Shown here: in pieces, positions 9,602 through 18,632 of the stretch
Layout of the letters: each line of letters begins with the position of its first letter
How positions within the stretch are numbered: position 1 is the stretch's first letter
From: Actinoplanes solisilvae
Lineage (GTDB): Bacteria; Actinomycetota; Actinomycetes; Mycobacteriales; Micromonosporaceae
NCBI RefSeq assembly: GCF_003999975.1
Contig: NZ_RJAC01000014.1
Span: 124,001 to 188,000 of the forward strand
Length of the DNA: 64,000 bases
Direction of reading: 5' to 3'
Notes under the pieces: generated by a model
Seen by the model: the letters and a program-made list of their open reading frames with translations, nothing else
What the model was told of the DNA's origin: nothing
Database searches by the model: none
Position numbers and translations under genes: made by a program

Positions 9602-11320
9602 ATGAGGCTGAGAGTCGGCGTCCTGATCGTCGCGGTGATGATGACGTACGCCTGTGCCGTCGAGGAGAAGCCGCCGGTCGACGTGTCCCTGCCGATTCCC
9701 AAGGCCGGGGTCATCACGTTCTACCTTTCGCTGCCCAGCTCGGACACCGAGCTCACGCAGGCCGCCACCGCGGCCGCGACCCCCGGGTCGGGACAATACC
9801 GGCGGTTCGTCTCCCAGAGCGACGCCGCCGCGAAGTACGGCGCCTCGGACGACCAGATCACCGCCGTCGCCGATTCGATCAAGAAGCTGGGCCTCGGCTT
9901 CGCGGCCGACCCGAGCCGGCTCTTCGGGCGGGTCAGCGGCTCGGCCGACCAGTGGCAGACCGCCCTGCGTACGCCGCTGGCGGTGCAGGCGGCCACGGCG
10001 GCGAGCCCGTTCACCACGTACTCGCTGCCTAACGAGGTGCCGGACGCGCTCGAGCCGTCGGGCACCTCCGTGCTGACGGGCGACGCCCAGCTCTACGACC
10101 CGTCGGCCGAGGGCAACCGGCCGCCGACCGGCGCGCGACCGGACGCCGACGACGCCACGCCCAGCAGTCCGCCGGCCGGGGCGCAGCCGTTTCCGCTCAA
10201 CACCGGCACCCCGAGCTCGAACTGCTCGGCCGGGCCGCTGCAGCAGAAGCAGGTCTACACCCCGACCCAGGTGCAGACGGCGTACGGGATCGACGCCTTA
10301 CGCCGTACGGTGTCGGGAACTCCGATTGTCACGATCGTCGATCTGGGCGGCGGTTGGCGGCCGAGCGACCTGCAGCTGGCCGGGGAGTGTTTCGGCTACA
10401 AGGCCCCGGTGGTCGCGCAGAGGCAGGGTGACGGGGTGCCGACCGCGATCGCCAACGCCGACACGGAGACGGCGCTCGACCTGCAGAACGCGGCCGCTGT
10501 CGCGCCGGGCGCGCAGATGCGGCTCGTCCAGGCCACCCCGAGCAGCATGCTCGACGCGTTCAGCCGCGCGATCGGCGACAGCAAGGGCCAGCCCGATGTC
10601 ATCTCGGTGTCGTACGGCGGTTGCGCGCTCACCGAGGAGAGCGCGCTGCCCGCCGAGGTGAAAGTCATCAACAGCCTGCTGGCGATGATCGCGCTGACCG
10701 GGACCTCGACCTTCGTCGCGGCCGGCGACTCGGGCTCGACCACCTGCGGGCCGGGTCCCGGGCGCACCACGCTGTCGTACCCGGCGGTGTCGCCCTTCGT
10801 GACCGCCGTGGGTGGAACCAGACTGGCGGTGAACACGGACAACGTGCGCACGTCCGAGGTGGTCTGGAACGACTCCGTGTACGGCGAGAACGGGGCCGGT
10901 GGCGGCGCGGTGAGCCGCAAGGAGGCCCGTCCGTGGTACCAGAACGGCGCCCACGAGTTCTCGCATCGCGCCGTCCCCGACGTGAGCGCCCTGGCCGACA
11001 TCGTGCCCGGCTGGCCCGTCGTCACCGACGGCGCCCTGCAGCCGGTCGGCGGCACGAGCGGTTCGGCGCCGTTGACCGCGGCGGCGGCCGCCCTGGTCGC
11101 CGCGAACGAGCGCAACGCCGGCCGCCCACCGATCGGCCTGGCCAACGGCTGGTTCTATCAGGCCGCAACCCAGCCGTCGACGTTCTTCGACGTGACCAAG
11201 GGCAACAACGACCTGGCCAAGGTCGGCTGCTGCACCGCGACGACCGGCTACGACCCGGCCAGCGGTCTGGGCGTGCCGAACTGGGCGACGCTGCCCGGTT
11301 CCCTGCCCCCGCCCGGCTGA
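9602..11320 (+). CDS. Secreted S53 peptidase (sedolisin/kumamolisin type)
   Basis: 572 residues. The first 20 residues form an export signal ending in TYAC, which may be a weak lipobox. Residues about 35-165 are the Pro-kuma activation domain (FYLSLPSS, GSGQYRRFVS, YGASDDQI). The catalytic domain shows the S53 triad: Glu289 and Asp293 in TETALD, oxyanion Asp376 in AAGDSGST, and the nucleophile Ser486 in GGTSGSAP; the calcium-site segment near the C-terminus includes GYDPASGLGVPNW. Such enzymes are acid-active secreted endopeptidases that process their own propeptide. The gene is monocistronic, starting at ATG 9602 after a purine-rich GGGAGGGTGAGC stretch. Confidence 0.9.
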   Translation: MRLRVGVLIVAVMMTYACAVEEKPPVDVSLPIPKAGVITFYLSLPSSDTELTQAATAAATPGSGQYRRFVSQSDAAAKYGASDDQITAVADSIKKLGLGFAADPSRLFGRVSGSADQWQTALRTPLAVQAATAASPFTTYSLPNEVPDALEPSGTSVLTGDAQLYDPSAEGNRPPTGARPDADDATPSSPPAGAQPFPLNTGTPSSNCSAGPLQQKQVYTPTQVQTAYGIDALRRTVSGTPIVTIVDLGGGWRPSDLQLAGECFGYKAPVVAQRQGDGVPTAIANADTETALDLQNAAAVAPGAQMRLVQATPSSMLDAFSRAIGDSKGQPDVISVSYGGCALTEESALPAEVKVINSLLAMIALTGTSTFVAAGDSGSTTCGPGPGRTTLSYPAVSPFVTAVGGTRLAVNTDNVRTSEVVWNDSVYGENGAGGGAVSRKEARPWYQNGAHEFSHRAVPDVSALADIVPGWPVVTDGALQPVGGTSGSAPLTAAAAALVAANERNAGRPPIGLANGWFYQAATQPSTFFDVTKGNNDLAKVGCCTATTGYDPASGLGVPNWATLPGSLPPPG

Positions 11321-11438
11321 CGGGAATGTGCGCGGCGGCGGGCGTGCTGGACCCGTGACCATTCATCCACCGTCGTAAAGTGGCGACGGTCACATCGATG
11401 CGAGACCCGATCGTGCGGGTGCGATCGTCTTACCCGAT

Positions 11439-11990
11439 GTGAGACGAAGCCTGGACGCGTCCGACGAGCAGGAGCTCGTGCGGCGCGTGGCCCGCGGGGA
11501 CAAGCGGGCCTTCGACGAGCTCTACCGGCGTACGGCGCCGTGGCTGGAGGTGCGGCTGCGGCGCCGCTGCACCGACCCCGACGTGATCGCCGACGTGATC
11601 CAGGAGACCTACCTGGCCGTCTGGCGGGCGGCCGGCAGCTTCGGCGGTGGTGACCACAAGGGCACCGCCGTCGGCTGGCTGTGGACGATCGCCGCCCACC
11701 GCCTGGTCGACGCGTTCCGCCGCCGCGCCCGGCAGGCTCAGATGCCCGCGGTGCACCCGGCTGACACGGTCGTCCCGGCCGCCGAGGACGAGGTGATGGC
11801 CGCCCGCGTCGGCCAGGAGCTCGAGCACGCCCTGGCCGTCCTGCCGCCCGAGATGCGCGCGGTGCTGCGCGCCACCGTCCTCGACGGCTTCTCCGTCCGC
11901 GAGACGTCCGTGCTGCTGGGCGTCCCCGAGAACACCGTGAAGTCCCGGGTCCGCCGCGCCCGGATCGCCCTGCGGGAGGCCCTGTCGTGA
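11439..11990 (+). CDS. ECF-type sigma factor
   Basis: 183 residues with region 2 (ELVRRVARGDKRAFDELYRR; DVIQETYLAVWR; GWLWTIAAHRLVDAFRRR) and region 4 (LPPEMRAVLRATVLDGFSVRE, then LLGVPENTVKSRVRRAR). It recruits RNA polymerase to a specific promoter class. Its stop overlaps the start of the next gene by 4 bp, and that gene encodes a zinc-finger membrane protein likely to be its anti-sigma factor. GTG 11439 is taken as start; the leader has no strong SD and contains the inverted repeat CGATCG-N8-CGATCG just upstream. Autoregulation is likely but not shown. Confidence 0.9.
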   Translation: MRRSLDASDEQELVRRVARGDKRAFDELYRRTAPWLEVRLRRRCTDPDVIADVIQETYLAVWRAAGSFGGGDHKGTAVGWLWTIAAHRLVDAFRRRARQAQMPAVHPADTVVPAAEDEVMAARVGQELEHALAVLPPEMRAVLRATVLDGFSVRETSVLLGVPENTVKSRVRRARIALREALS

Positions 11991-12775
11991 CCACGCATCC
12001 CACCCTGAGCGACATCGACCGCTACGCCGGCGGCGACCCCGGCCTCGACGAGGCGACCGTCTGGTCGATCGAGGTGCATCTGGAAGGCTGCGCCGACTGC
12101 CGCGCCCGCCTGGCCGGCAGCACGACGGCCGAGTCCCGCGCCCTGATCGCCGAGGTCGCGGTGGCCGTCGACCGTGAGATCGCGGCCGGCCCGGCTCCCC
12201 GGCGGTCCCACGCGGGCATCCGGCAGCGGGTGCTCGTGGTGGCCCTGCTGCCCTGGGTCGCCATGACCACCACCGTGCTCGTCACCGCCGCGCTGCTCAG
12301 CCACCTGCTGCCCGAGATGCCGTCGCTCGTGCTGCTGCTCGCGCCCCTGGCCCCGCTGCCCGGGGTCGCCGCCGCCTGGAGCCGGCGCCTCGACCCGGCC
12401 TGGGAGCTGATCGCCGGCACCCCGTCGGCCGGCCTGGCGATGCTGCTGCGGCGCACCGCGGTGGTGCTGGCCCTGGTCATCCCGGTGCTCGCCGGGTTCG
12501 GAGCGGGTCAGGGCGAGCTCGCCCTGATGCTGCTGCCGTGCCTGGCCTTCACCGCCGCCACGCTGCTGCTCGGCTCGCTCGTCGGCGTCCACCGCGCCGC
12601 GATCGGCCTGATGGTGGCCTGGGCCGCCGTCGTGGTCGCCCCGAGCCTGGCCACGGCCGAACTGCCCGTGCTGCTCGAACCCGCCGCCACCGGCGCGTGG
12701 GCCGTCGCCACGGTCGCGCTGGCCGCCCTGACCCTGCTCCGCGCCGGACAGTTCCGGCGCCTGACCACCTTCTAG
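11987..12775 (+). CDS. Zinc-finger anti-sigma-like integral membrane protein
   Basis: 262 residues. The N-terminal cytoplasmic domain carries the anti-sigma zinc motif H-x3-C-x2-C (His31, Cys35, Cys38 in HLEGCADC). Unlike single-span anti-sigma factors, it then has about six hydrophobic segments (from about residue 78 to the C-terminus), giving a polytopic sensor. Position directly behind the ECF gene, with 4-bp overlap, and before an ABC transporter suggests it senses a membrane signal or transporter state and releases the sigma factor. The pairing is inferred from context and the zinc motif. Confidence 0.8.
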   Translation: MTTHPTLSDIDRYAGGDPGLDEATVWSIEVHLEGCADCRARLAGSTTAESRALIAEVAVAVDREIAAGPAPRRSHAGIRQRVLVVALLPWVAMTTTVLVTAALLSHLLPEMPSLVLLLAPLAPLPGVAAAWSRRLDPAWELIAGTPSAGLAMLLRRTAVVLALVIPVLAGFGAGQGELALMLLPCLAFTAATLLLGSLVGVHRAAIGLMVAWAAVVVAPSLATAELPVLLEPAATGAWAVATVALAALTLLRAGQFRRLTTF

Positions 12776-12789
12776 AAGGGAACCCCCGC

Positions 12790-13586
<797 letters not shown>

Positions 13587-13590
<4 letters not shown>

Positions 13591-14906
13591 GCATCGTCGG
13601 ACTCGAACTGCGCCGCTCCGCCGCCGTCGGTGCAGCCCTGTTCGCCCTGGTTATCGGGGTCGCCGCCCTTTATCTCACGCCGGGCCGCTGGTCGGACGGC
13701 TACCTGGCCCTCGTGCTGGCGGCGAAGGAGTACACGATCCTGCTGTGGGCGGTCGCCCTCACCGGCGGCGCCTGGCTGGGCCGCCGCGAGCACCGGGCCC
13801 GGGTCGGCGAGCTGTTCGCCACCACGCCACGCTCGCGCTCCCGGCGGGCGCTGCCGACCCTGATCGCGCTGGGCGCCGGCCTCGGCCTGGCCTATCTGGT
13901 CGTGGTCGTCGCGGGCGGGGTGAGCCTGGCCTCGACCGCCACCTACTTCCCGGCCGGCGCCGTCGTCATCGTCGTGGTCGGGGCGCTGTCGCTGGTCGCG
14001 GCGGCCTGGCTGGGCCTCGGCCTCGGACGGCTGATGCCCGCCCTGGTGGCCGCTCCCCTGATCGGCGTGGCCGGGGTGCTGCTCACCTTCTTCACGGCGA
14101 TCATGCGGCCGGACTGGCTGGGCGCGGTGCTGTCGCCGGTCTACGGCAGCAGCAAGTTCAACGCGTGGCAGACCATCGACCCGCGTGTGACCGCCGCCCT
14201 CGCGATCTGGATGACGGCGCTGGCCGTGGCCGGGGTGGTCCTCTTCGTCGGCGGCACCTGGCGGGTCAGGGTGGCCGCGGTGCTGCCCGCGCTGCTCGGC
14301 TTCGGTCTCGCGGCGACGGTCGTCCCGCGCGACGAGGCCGCGCTGGTCGCCCCGGCCGACCCGATCGCCCGTGAGCTGGTCTGCACCGACGACGCGCCGA
14401 AGGTCTGCGTCGCCCGGGTCAAGGCCCACCTGCTGCCCGCGCTGGCCCCGCTCGCCCGGCAGGGCCTGGCCGTGCTCGCGAAGATGCCCGGCCCGCCGGC
14501 CGAGGTGCACGAGGACCGGTTCGACTACTTCGCCGGTGACCGGCCTGCCCCGTCGGGGGACGTCGTCACGATCACCGTGGACGTCGATAAGCACGGCGGC
14601 CTGGCGCACCCCGCCGCCGTGGTGACCGGCGTCGTCTTCGGCCTCGGGGTCGAACGCACCGGCGAGTGCCCGGGAAGCGGCTCGGTCGAGCGGGCCGCCG
14701 CCTACTATCTGCTCGGCCGTGAGCCGGTGTCGGACGTGGGCGTGGTCCCGAACACGACCGGCGAGGACCCCGAGCTCAACGCCGACGCGGTCACGCTCTG
14801 GCGCGGACTGCGCGCGCTGCCACCGGCCGAGGCGACCGCCCGCGTGACGGCCGTCCGCGACGCGCTGGCGGCGTGCCGCGACGTCACCGGGATCCTGACG
14901 CGGTGA
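13587..14906 (+). CDS. ABC transporter permease with extracytoplasmic C-terminal domain
   Basis: 439 residues. About six membrane segments occupy residues 1-255, ending in VAAVLPALLGFGLAATVV. The remaining roughly 180 residues are hydrophilic, with cysteines in VCTDDAPKVCVARVK and TGECPGSGS that could form disulfides, so they probably face outside. The last part (TLWRGLRALPPAEATARVTAV) looks helical. This architecture is unusual for a small ABC-2 permease and may couple export to a surface sensing or protease-like task; no known domain is recognised. Overlaps of 4 bp on both sides show translational coupling. Confidence 0.75.
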
Positions 14907-15475
14907 TCCTCCACCTTCGCGCGCGACGGGTGCCGCTGGCCATGGCCACCTCCGTCGGCGGCGCGGCCCTGATCTGGGCGCTGTGGCTGGCCCTCTCCGA
15001 CGACCGCGACGCCCTGTCCCTGGTCGTCGTGCTCACGGTCGCGCTGATGGTGGCGGCCCTGTCGACCACCCTGGCCGCTCCCGATGAAGACCTGGAACGC
15101 GCGGCCGCGCTGCGGTGGCCGTGGCGCCGGGCCGTACACCTGCTGGCCGCTCTGACGCTCGTGCTGGTCGTGCTGGCGGCCACGCTGCCGACCGGCGCCC
15201 GGCTCGGCCCGGCGGCGCTCGTCCTGCGCGACACCGCGGGTCTGCTGGGCTTGACCGCCCTCTGCGCGACGGTGGTGGGCGCGGCCCGATCCTGGTTCCT
15301 GCCGCTGGGCTGGACGGTCGTCGCCGCGATGTTCCCCCAGCCGGCCGGGTGGGCCGCCCTGGCGACGTGGCCGGGGCAGCCCCACACCGACCGGCCGGCG
15401 GCCGTCGTCGCCACCGTCCTGGCCCTGGCCGGTCTCATCGCGTACTCGGCCCTCGGTTCCGCCCGGCGGGAGTAG
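14903..15475 (+). CDS. Polytopic membrane protein, last gene of ECF/ABC operon
   Basis: 190 residues, starting at a GTG that overlaps the preceding stop (GTGA). It has about five to six hydrophobic segments (ATSVGGAALIWALWLAL; SLVVVLTVALMVAAL; LLAALTLVLVVLAATL; and others to the C-terminus) with short loops. No family is recognised. Coupling to the permease suggests a second membrane subunit of the same transporter. It ends 15 bp before the convergent TDT-type gene. Confidence 0.65.
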   Translation: MILHLRARRVPLAMATSVGGAALIWALWLALSDDRDALSLVVVLTVALMVAALSTTLAAPDEDLERAAALRWPWRRAVHLLAALTLVLVVLAATLPTGARLGPAALVLRDTAGLLGLTALCATVVGAARSWFLPLGWTVVAAMFPQPAGWAALATWPGQPHTDRPAAVVATVLALAGLIAYSALGSARRE

Positions 15476-15490
15476 AGCCGAGCCGTCGTC

Positions 15491-16462
15491 TCAGGGCGCG
15501 GCCCGGCCGTCCCCGGACGACGCGCCCAAGGCGTCCGTGCCCGGGAAACTCCGTGGGCGGGGCACGAGGCCTCGGGCCAGCCCGGCCAGCAGCAGCACCG
15601 TCGCGGCGACCGCCACCCAGGTCCACCCGCGCGCGAAGTCGACGATCCCGGTGATGCCGGTGACCTCGCCGACGACGAAACTGCAGGCCGCGTACATGCC
15701 GATCGGGAAGCCGGTCGCCCAGCGCGGCAGGCCGAGGCTGACCCGCGGCCGGGCGATCTCGGCGACGATCAGCACCGGGAGCCAGGCCATGGCCGCGCAC
15801 CACAGCACCAGGGCGCCGACGGTCAGCGCCTCGTGGTCGAACAGCCCCAGCGCGTCCGCCGCCTGGGTGGCCCGGGCGGCCGAGAGCGCGGAGATGGCCA
15901 GCGCTCCCCCGGCGATCCAGTGGTCACCGCGCCCGGTGAGCAATTGCCGCACGTCGAATCGGGCGGCCGCGAAGGCGTAGAGACCCAGCGCCACGAGCAC
16001 GAGGGCCAGCGCGACGAAGACCAGCCAGCGCGCTCGGTAGGGCATGGCGAGAGTGCCGCTCAGCAACGCCACCGAATCGGCCGCGACACCGGCCACGAAC
16101 GAGATCCCCACCGTAGGAGTCACCCACCGGCGCAGGACCGGGCCGATCAGCACCGCACACTCGACCGCCGCCACGGCCAGCAGCACCGCGGCGACGATCC
16201 GGTAGCCGCCGAGGGCCAGCCGCGAGCCGAGCACAGCCGTCGCGGCCACGATCGTCAGCACGCCGGGCGACGCGGCCTCCCGCGCCAACCGGCCCCTCTC
16301 GAAGATCAACGGCAGGCCGAGTACGCCCGTCAGCAGCACCCACACCGCGGCGGCGAACCACAGCAGGATCGCCGACAACACCGGTTGGTGCGCGAGCGAG
16401 AGGTCGATCGACACGACCCCACAGGTCATGACGATCGTCCACGACGTCGTCGGCACTTTCAT
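15491..16462 (-). CDS. TDT-family (TehA/C4-dicarboxylate, SLAC1-like) membrane protein
   Basis: 323 residues with about ten hydrophobic helices. Segments such as VLSAILLWFAAAVWVLLTGV, FVAGVAADSVALLSG and GFPIGMYAACSFVVGEVTG resemble the tellurite-resistance/dicarboxylate transporter and SLAC1 anion-channel superfamily, whose members conduct anions or export malic-type acids. The ATG at 16462 is chosen because AAGGAA precedes it and it overlaps the upstream DUF1622 stop by 4 bp. It is the third gene of a DUF4331-DUF1622-TDT operon. Substrate unknown. Confidence 0.7.
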   Translation of the reverse strand: MKVPTTSWTIVMTCGVVSIDLSLAHQPVLSAILLWFAAAVWVLLTGVLGLPLIFERGRLAREAASPGVLTIVAATAVLGSRLALGGYRIVAAVLLAVAAVECAVLIGPVLRRWVTPTVGISFVAGVAADSVALLSGTLAMPYRARWLVFVALALVLVALGLYAFAAARFDVRQLLTGRGDHWIAGGALAISALSAARATQAADALGLFDHEALTVGALVLWCAAMAWLPVLIVAEIARPRVSLGLPRWATGFPIGMYAACSFVVGEVTGITGIVDFARGWTWVAVAATVLLLAGLARGLVPRPRSFPGTDALGASSGDGRAAP

Positions 16463-16821
16463 GGCGAGTTCCTTCCCCGGGCCGGTGAGCGGCGCCACGG
16501 GACCTGGCCGTCGATCTCCACCTGCAGCGACACACTGAGGAACGTCCTGATCAGCACGATCAACCCGAGGACGGCGACGTTGCCCAGGGTGGGCGCGACC
16601 GCGACCGTGGTGATCAGGTCGGCCGCCACCAGGATCTCCAGGCCGAGGAGCAGCACCTGCCCGAACGACTCCCGCAGCGTCTGATAGCCGCGACGGCCGC
16701 CGGACCTTCGCCAGGTGCGGACAGCGAGCACCCCGGACCAGATGAGCCCGACGACTAGGACGGCGGCGCCGATGGCCTCGAAGACGTGCGCGACGTCGGC
16801 CAGCAGGCTGGTGTAATCCAT
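16459..16821 (-). CDS. DUF1622 membrane protein
   Basis: 120 residues with three hydrophobic segments: AIGAAVLVVGLIWSGVLAV, VLLLGLEILVAADLITTVAV and VAVLGLIVLIRTFLSV. The central FGQVLLLGLEILVAADLI and the terminal LIRTFLSVSLQVEIDG are characteristic of DUF1622, a family of unknown function common in bacteria. It starts 10 bp after the DUF4331 gene and overlaps the TDT gene by 4 bp, so the three proteins are probably made together. Confidence 0.85.
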   Translation of the reverse strand: MDYTSLLADVAHVFEAIGAAVLVVGLIWSGVLAVRTWRRSGGRRGYQTLRESFGQVLLLGLEILVAADLITTVAVAPTLGNVAVLGLIVLIRTFLSVSLQVEIDGQVPWRRSPARGRNSP

Positions 16822-16831
16822 TGCCGCATGA

Positions 16832-17821
16832 TCACACTGGGTAGCGGTTGGGGACGCCCAGGAACGGGAACTCGGTCAACATGTCGTCGTGCGGCGCGAG
16901 ACCGTCCGGCTCGATGGATCCGTTGGACAGCCAGGCGAAACGGGCGCTGAAGGCGTCGTCGGTGAGCGCCCGGCCGTTCGGGTAGGCCGTCGGCCGGTTC
17001 CGGTCGTAGCGCAGGATGTCGGGCAGCACGATCCGGGCCGCCTCTCGCGCCTCCGACGCGGAGTAGCCGTTCTTCTCCAGTAGCTGGGACCACAGCTCCA
17101 GGTAGTTGTCCAGGTCGTCGGCCGGGTGCCGCAGGTTGTACTCGTTCTTGACGTTGTTCGGGTTGACGAACGGGTTGATCGTCGGGTGCCCGCCCCGGTC
17201 CACCTGGACGATCGTGCCGTCGCGGCGCACGCTGACCGTGGCCCAGACGCCGATCAGCGGATCGGGGCCGAGCATGTCGTTCGGGACCTCCAGCACGATG
17301 CTCTGGATGTTCCGGTCGGCGAAGGCGTCCTGACCGGTCCACTTGAAGCCGTGGAAGGAGCCGTCGGCGTCGGCGAAGAACGGGTCGCTGCGGACGCCGA
17401 TGAACAGGCGGACGGGCCCGGCCACGACCGGCTCGGCACTGGCGTCGAAGCCCACCGGGGTGTCGGCGACGAGCACCTCGCCGGACGGCTCGGCCCGCCG
17501 GGCGTCGTCACCGGTGGCGTAGTAGGCGGTCCCCGTCTGCTTCCCGTCCTGGCACTCGGAGAACACGAACGTGAACGCGCGCTCGGCCTGCGCGTCCCCG
17601 TCCGTGTCGATGTTGATCCGGTAGATCGCGTCGGGATGCAGATCCGCTTTCATCAGGAACGGCGGCATGGCGCTCATCCCCGTCGTGTAGGGGTTGAGGT
17701 CGATGATCAGGACCGTTTTGCCGGGATCGTCGGGCGAGGCGAAGACGAACAGGTCGGTGAAGTCCAGGCGTGCGTCGTCGCCGGGGAACCTGAGATTGGC
17801 CGCGCTGTAGTGGTTCGACAT
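16832..17821 (-). CDS. DUF4331 family protein
   Basis: 329 residues, with the family's opening SNHYSAANLRFPGDDARLDFTDL-type segment (residues 2-24, shown in part), LFVFASPDDPGKTVLIIDLNP, the central FIGVRSDPFFADADG and VLEVPNDMLG, and a C-terminal IEPDGLAPHDDMLTEFPFLG. DUF4331 proteins are beta-rich and of unknown function; many are secreted but no signal peptide is present here. As first gene of the operon it is followed by two membrane proteins, so a peripheral role at the membrane is plausible. Start ATG 17821 follows GGGAGCCACC. Confidence 0.85.
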   Translation of the reverse strand: MSNHYSAANLRFPGDDARLDFTDLFVFASPDDPGKTVLIIDLNPYTTGMSAMPPFLMKADLHPDAIYRINIDTDGDAQAERAFTFVFSECQDGKQTGTAYYATGDDARRAEPSGEVLVADTPVGFDASAEPVVAGPVRLFIGVRSDPFFADADGSFHGFKWTGQDAFADRNIQSIVLEVPNDMLGPDPLIGVWATVSVRRDGTIVQVDRGGHPTINPFVNPNNVKNEYNLRHPADDLDNYLELWSQLLEKNGYSASEAREAARIVLPDILRYDRNRPTAYPNGRALTDDAFSARFAWLSNGSIEPDGLAPHDDMLTEFPFLGVPNRYPV

Positions 17822-18632
17822 GGTGGCTCCCTCGGTGGTGATGGCTGGTCTCTGGTCAGGGTCGCCGTCACCGGCGGCATTTCACACCTGGGAAGCCCCC
17901 TGGTCGGCACCCCGGAATCCGGCGGTGTGACCCCGATCTCACTGTTATCGACTGCCCTCGTCGGGACCTAGTGTCAAGAGCGGTGGGGTGCTCGCGAACC
18001 CACACCGTCCCCCGGGTGTTCCCCTGTTGCGAGCGGCCGTGAGCCGACCGGCGGTGGGGGAAGGCATGCTCCTGGGGCGACAGGACGAGCGCAAAGTCCC
18101 GAGGCGGAGACGACGCCTCCGGGCTCGGGGGCTGCCCTGGAGGCCCGGTGCAGGCGTCTGGTTCGCGCAGCCGTTCCCCCGAGGCCCAGACCGTCTCACC
18201 CATGACGGCCGGTCGCGGTGATTGGTTGGTCGCGCAGGCTGTCCGGGCCGGCCGCCGTCGTGGTGCCGCAGTAGTGGGGCCGGTCGCGGTGGCCGGTTGG
18301 CTCGCCGTCGTGCCTGATACCAGGAGGCAGGGCTCTCCCCGGCTTGATCGTTGAGCTGATCCTTGATGCAGGGGCCTCGACCGCGTTCCAGGGGCCTGAA
18401 ACCAGGATCTCGGATCGATCATGGACGGGGAGGGGCCTGTATTCCTGAACTCGGGAACTGTCGTCCGGCTTGACTGCTTGTCAGCGCAACCGGCGGCGCC
18501 GCGACGCCGGCCTGCCTGGGAAGCCTCAGTGACCACCCTGCCGCCGCGACCGGCCACGGAAAGCGGATGCCCGGCCCAGGCCGAATCCCCGGCCCGGGAT
18601 AGCTGAGGGCAGACCTCCGCGGCAAAAACTGT
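17822..18632. other. 811-bp non-coding region dominated by a long imperfect palindrome
   Basis: No ORF here shows actinomycete codon bias or a recognisable domain. From 18206 to 18556 the DNA folds back on itself (see the separate repeat). AGGGGCCT occurs three times around the centre (near 18370, 18392 and 18432), and GGCCGGTCGCGGTG-like sequence recurs near 18207 and 18279. The left part (17822-18205) should hold the promoter of the DUF4331 operon; I could not assign its boxes. Confidence 0.5.
18206..18556. repeat. Long imperfect inverted repeat (about 350 bp)
   Basis: Bases 18206-18271 match the reverse complement of 18491-18556 at 49 of 66 positions without gaps. The match continues inward with small gaps (CTCCCCG and TGATCG blocks on both arms) to a centre near 18381. 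It lies just past the stop of the LAL gene. It could be a foldback or MITE-like element, or a very large terminator-like RNA structure. Not a known named element to me. Confidence 0.6.

Noticed and set aside
17868..18557. Minus-strand ORF in the 17822-18632 gap
   Set aside because: Low-complexity translation reflecting the palindromic DNA; no domain and poor codon bias.
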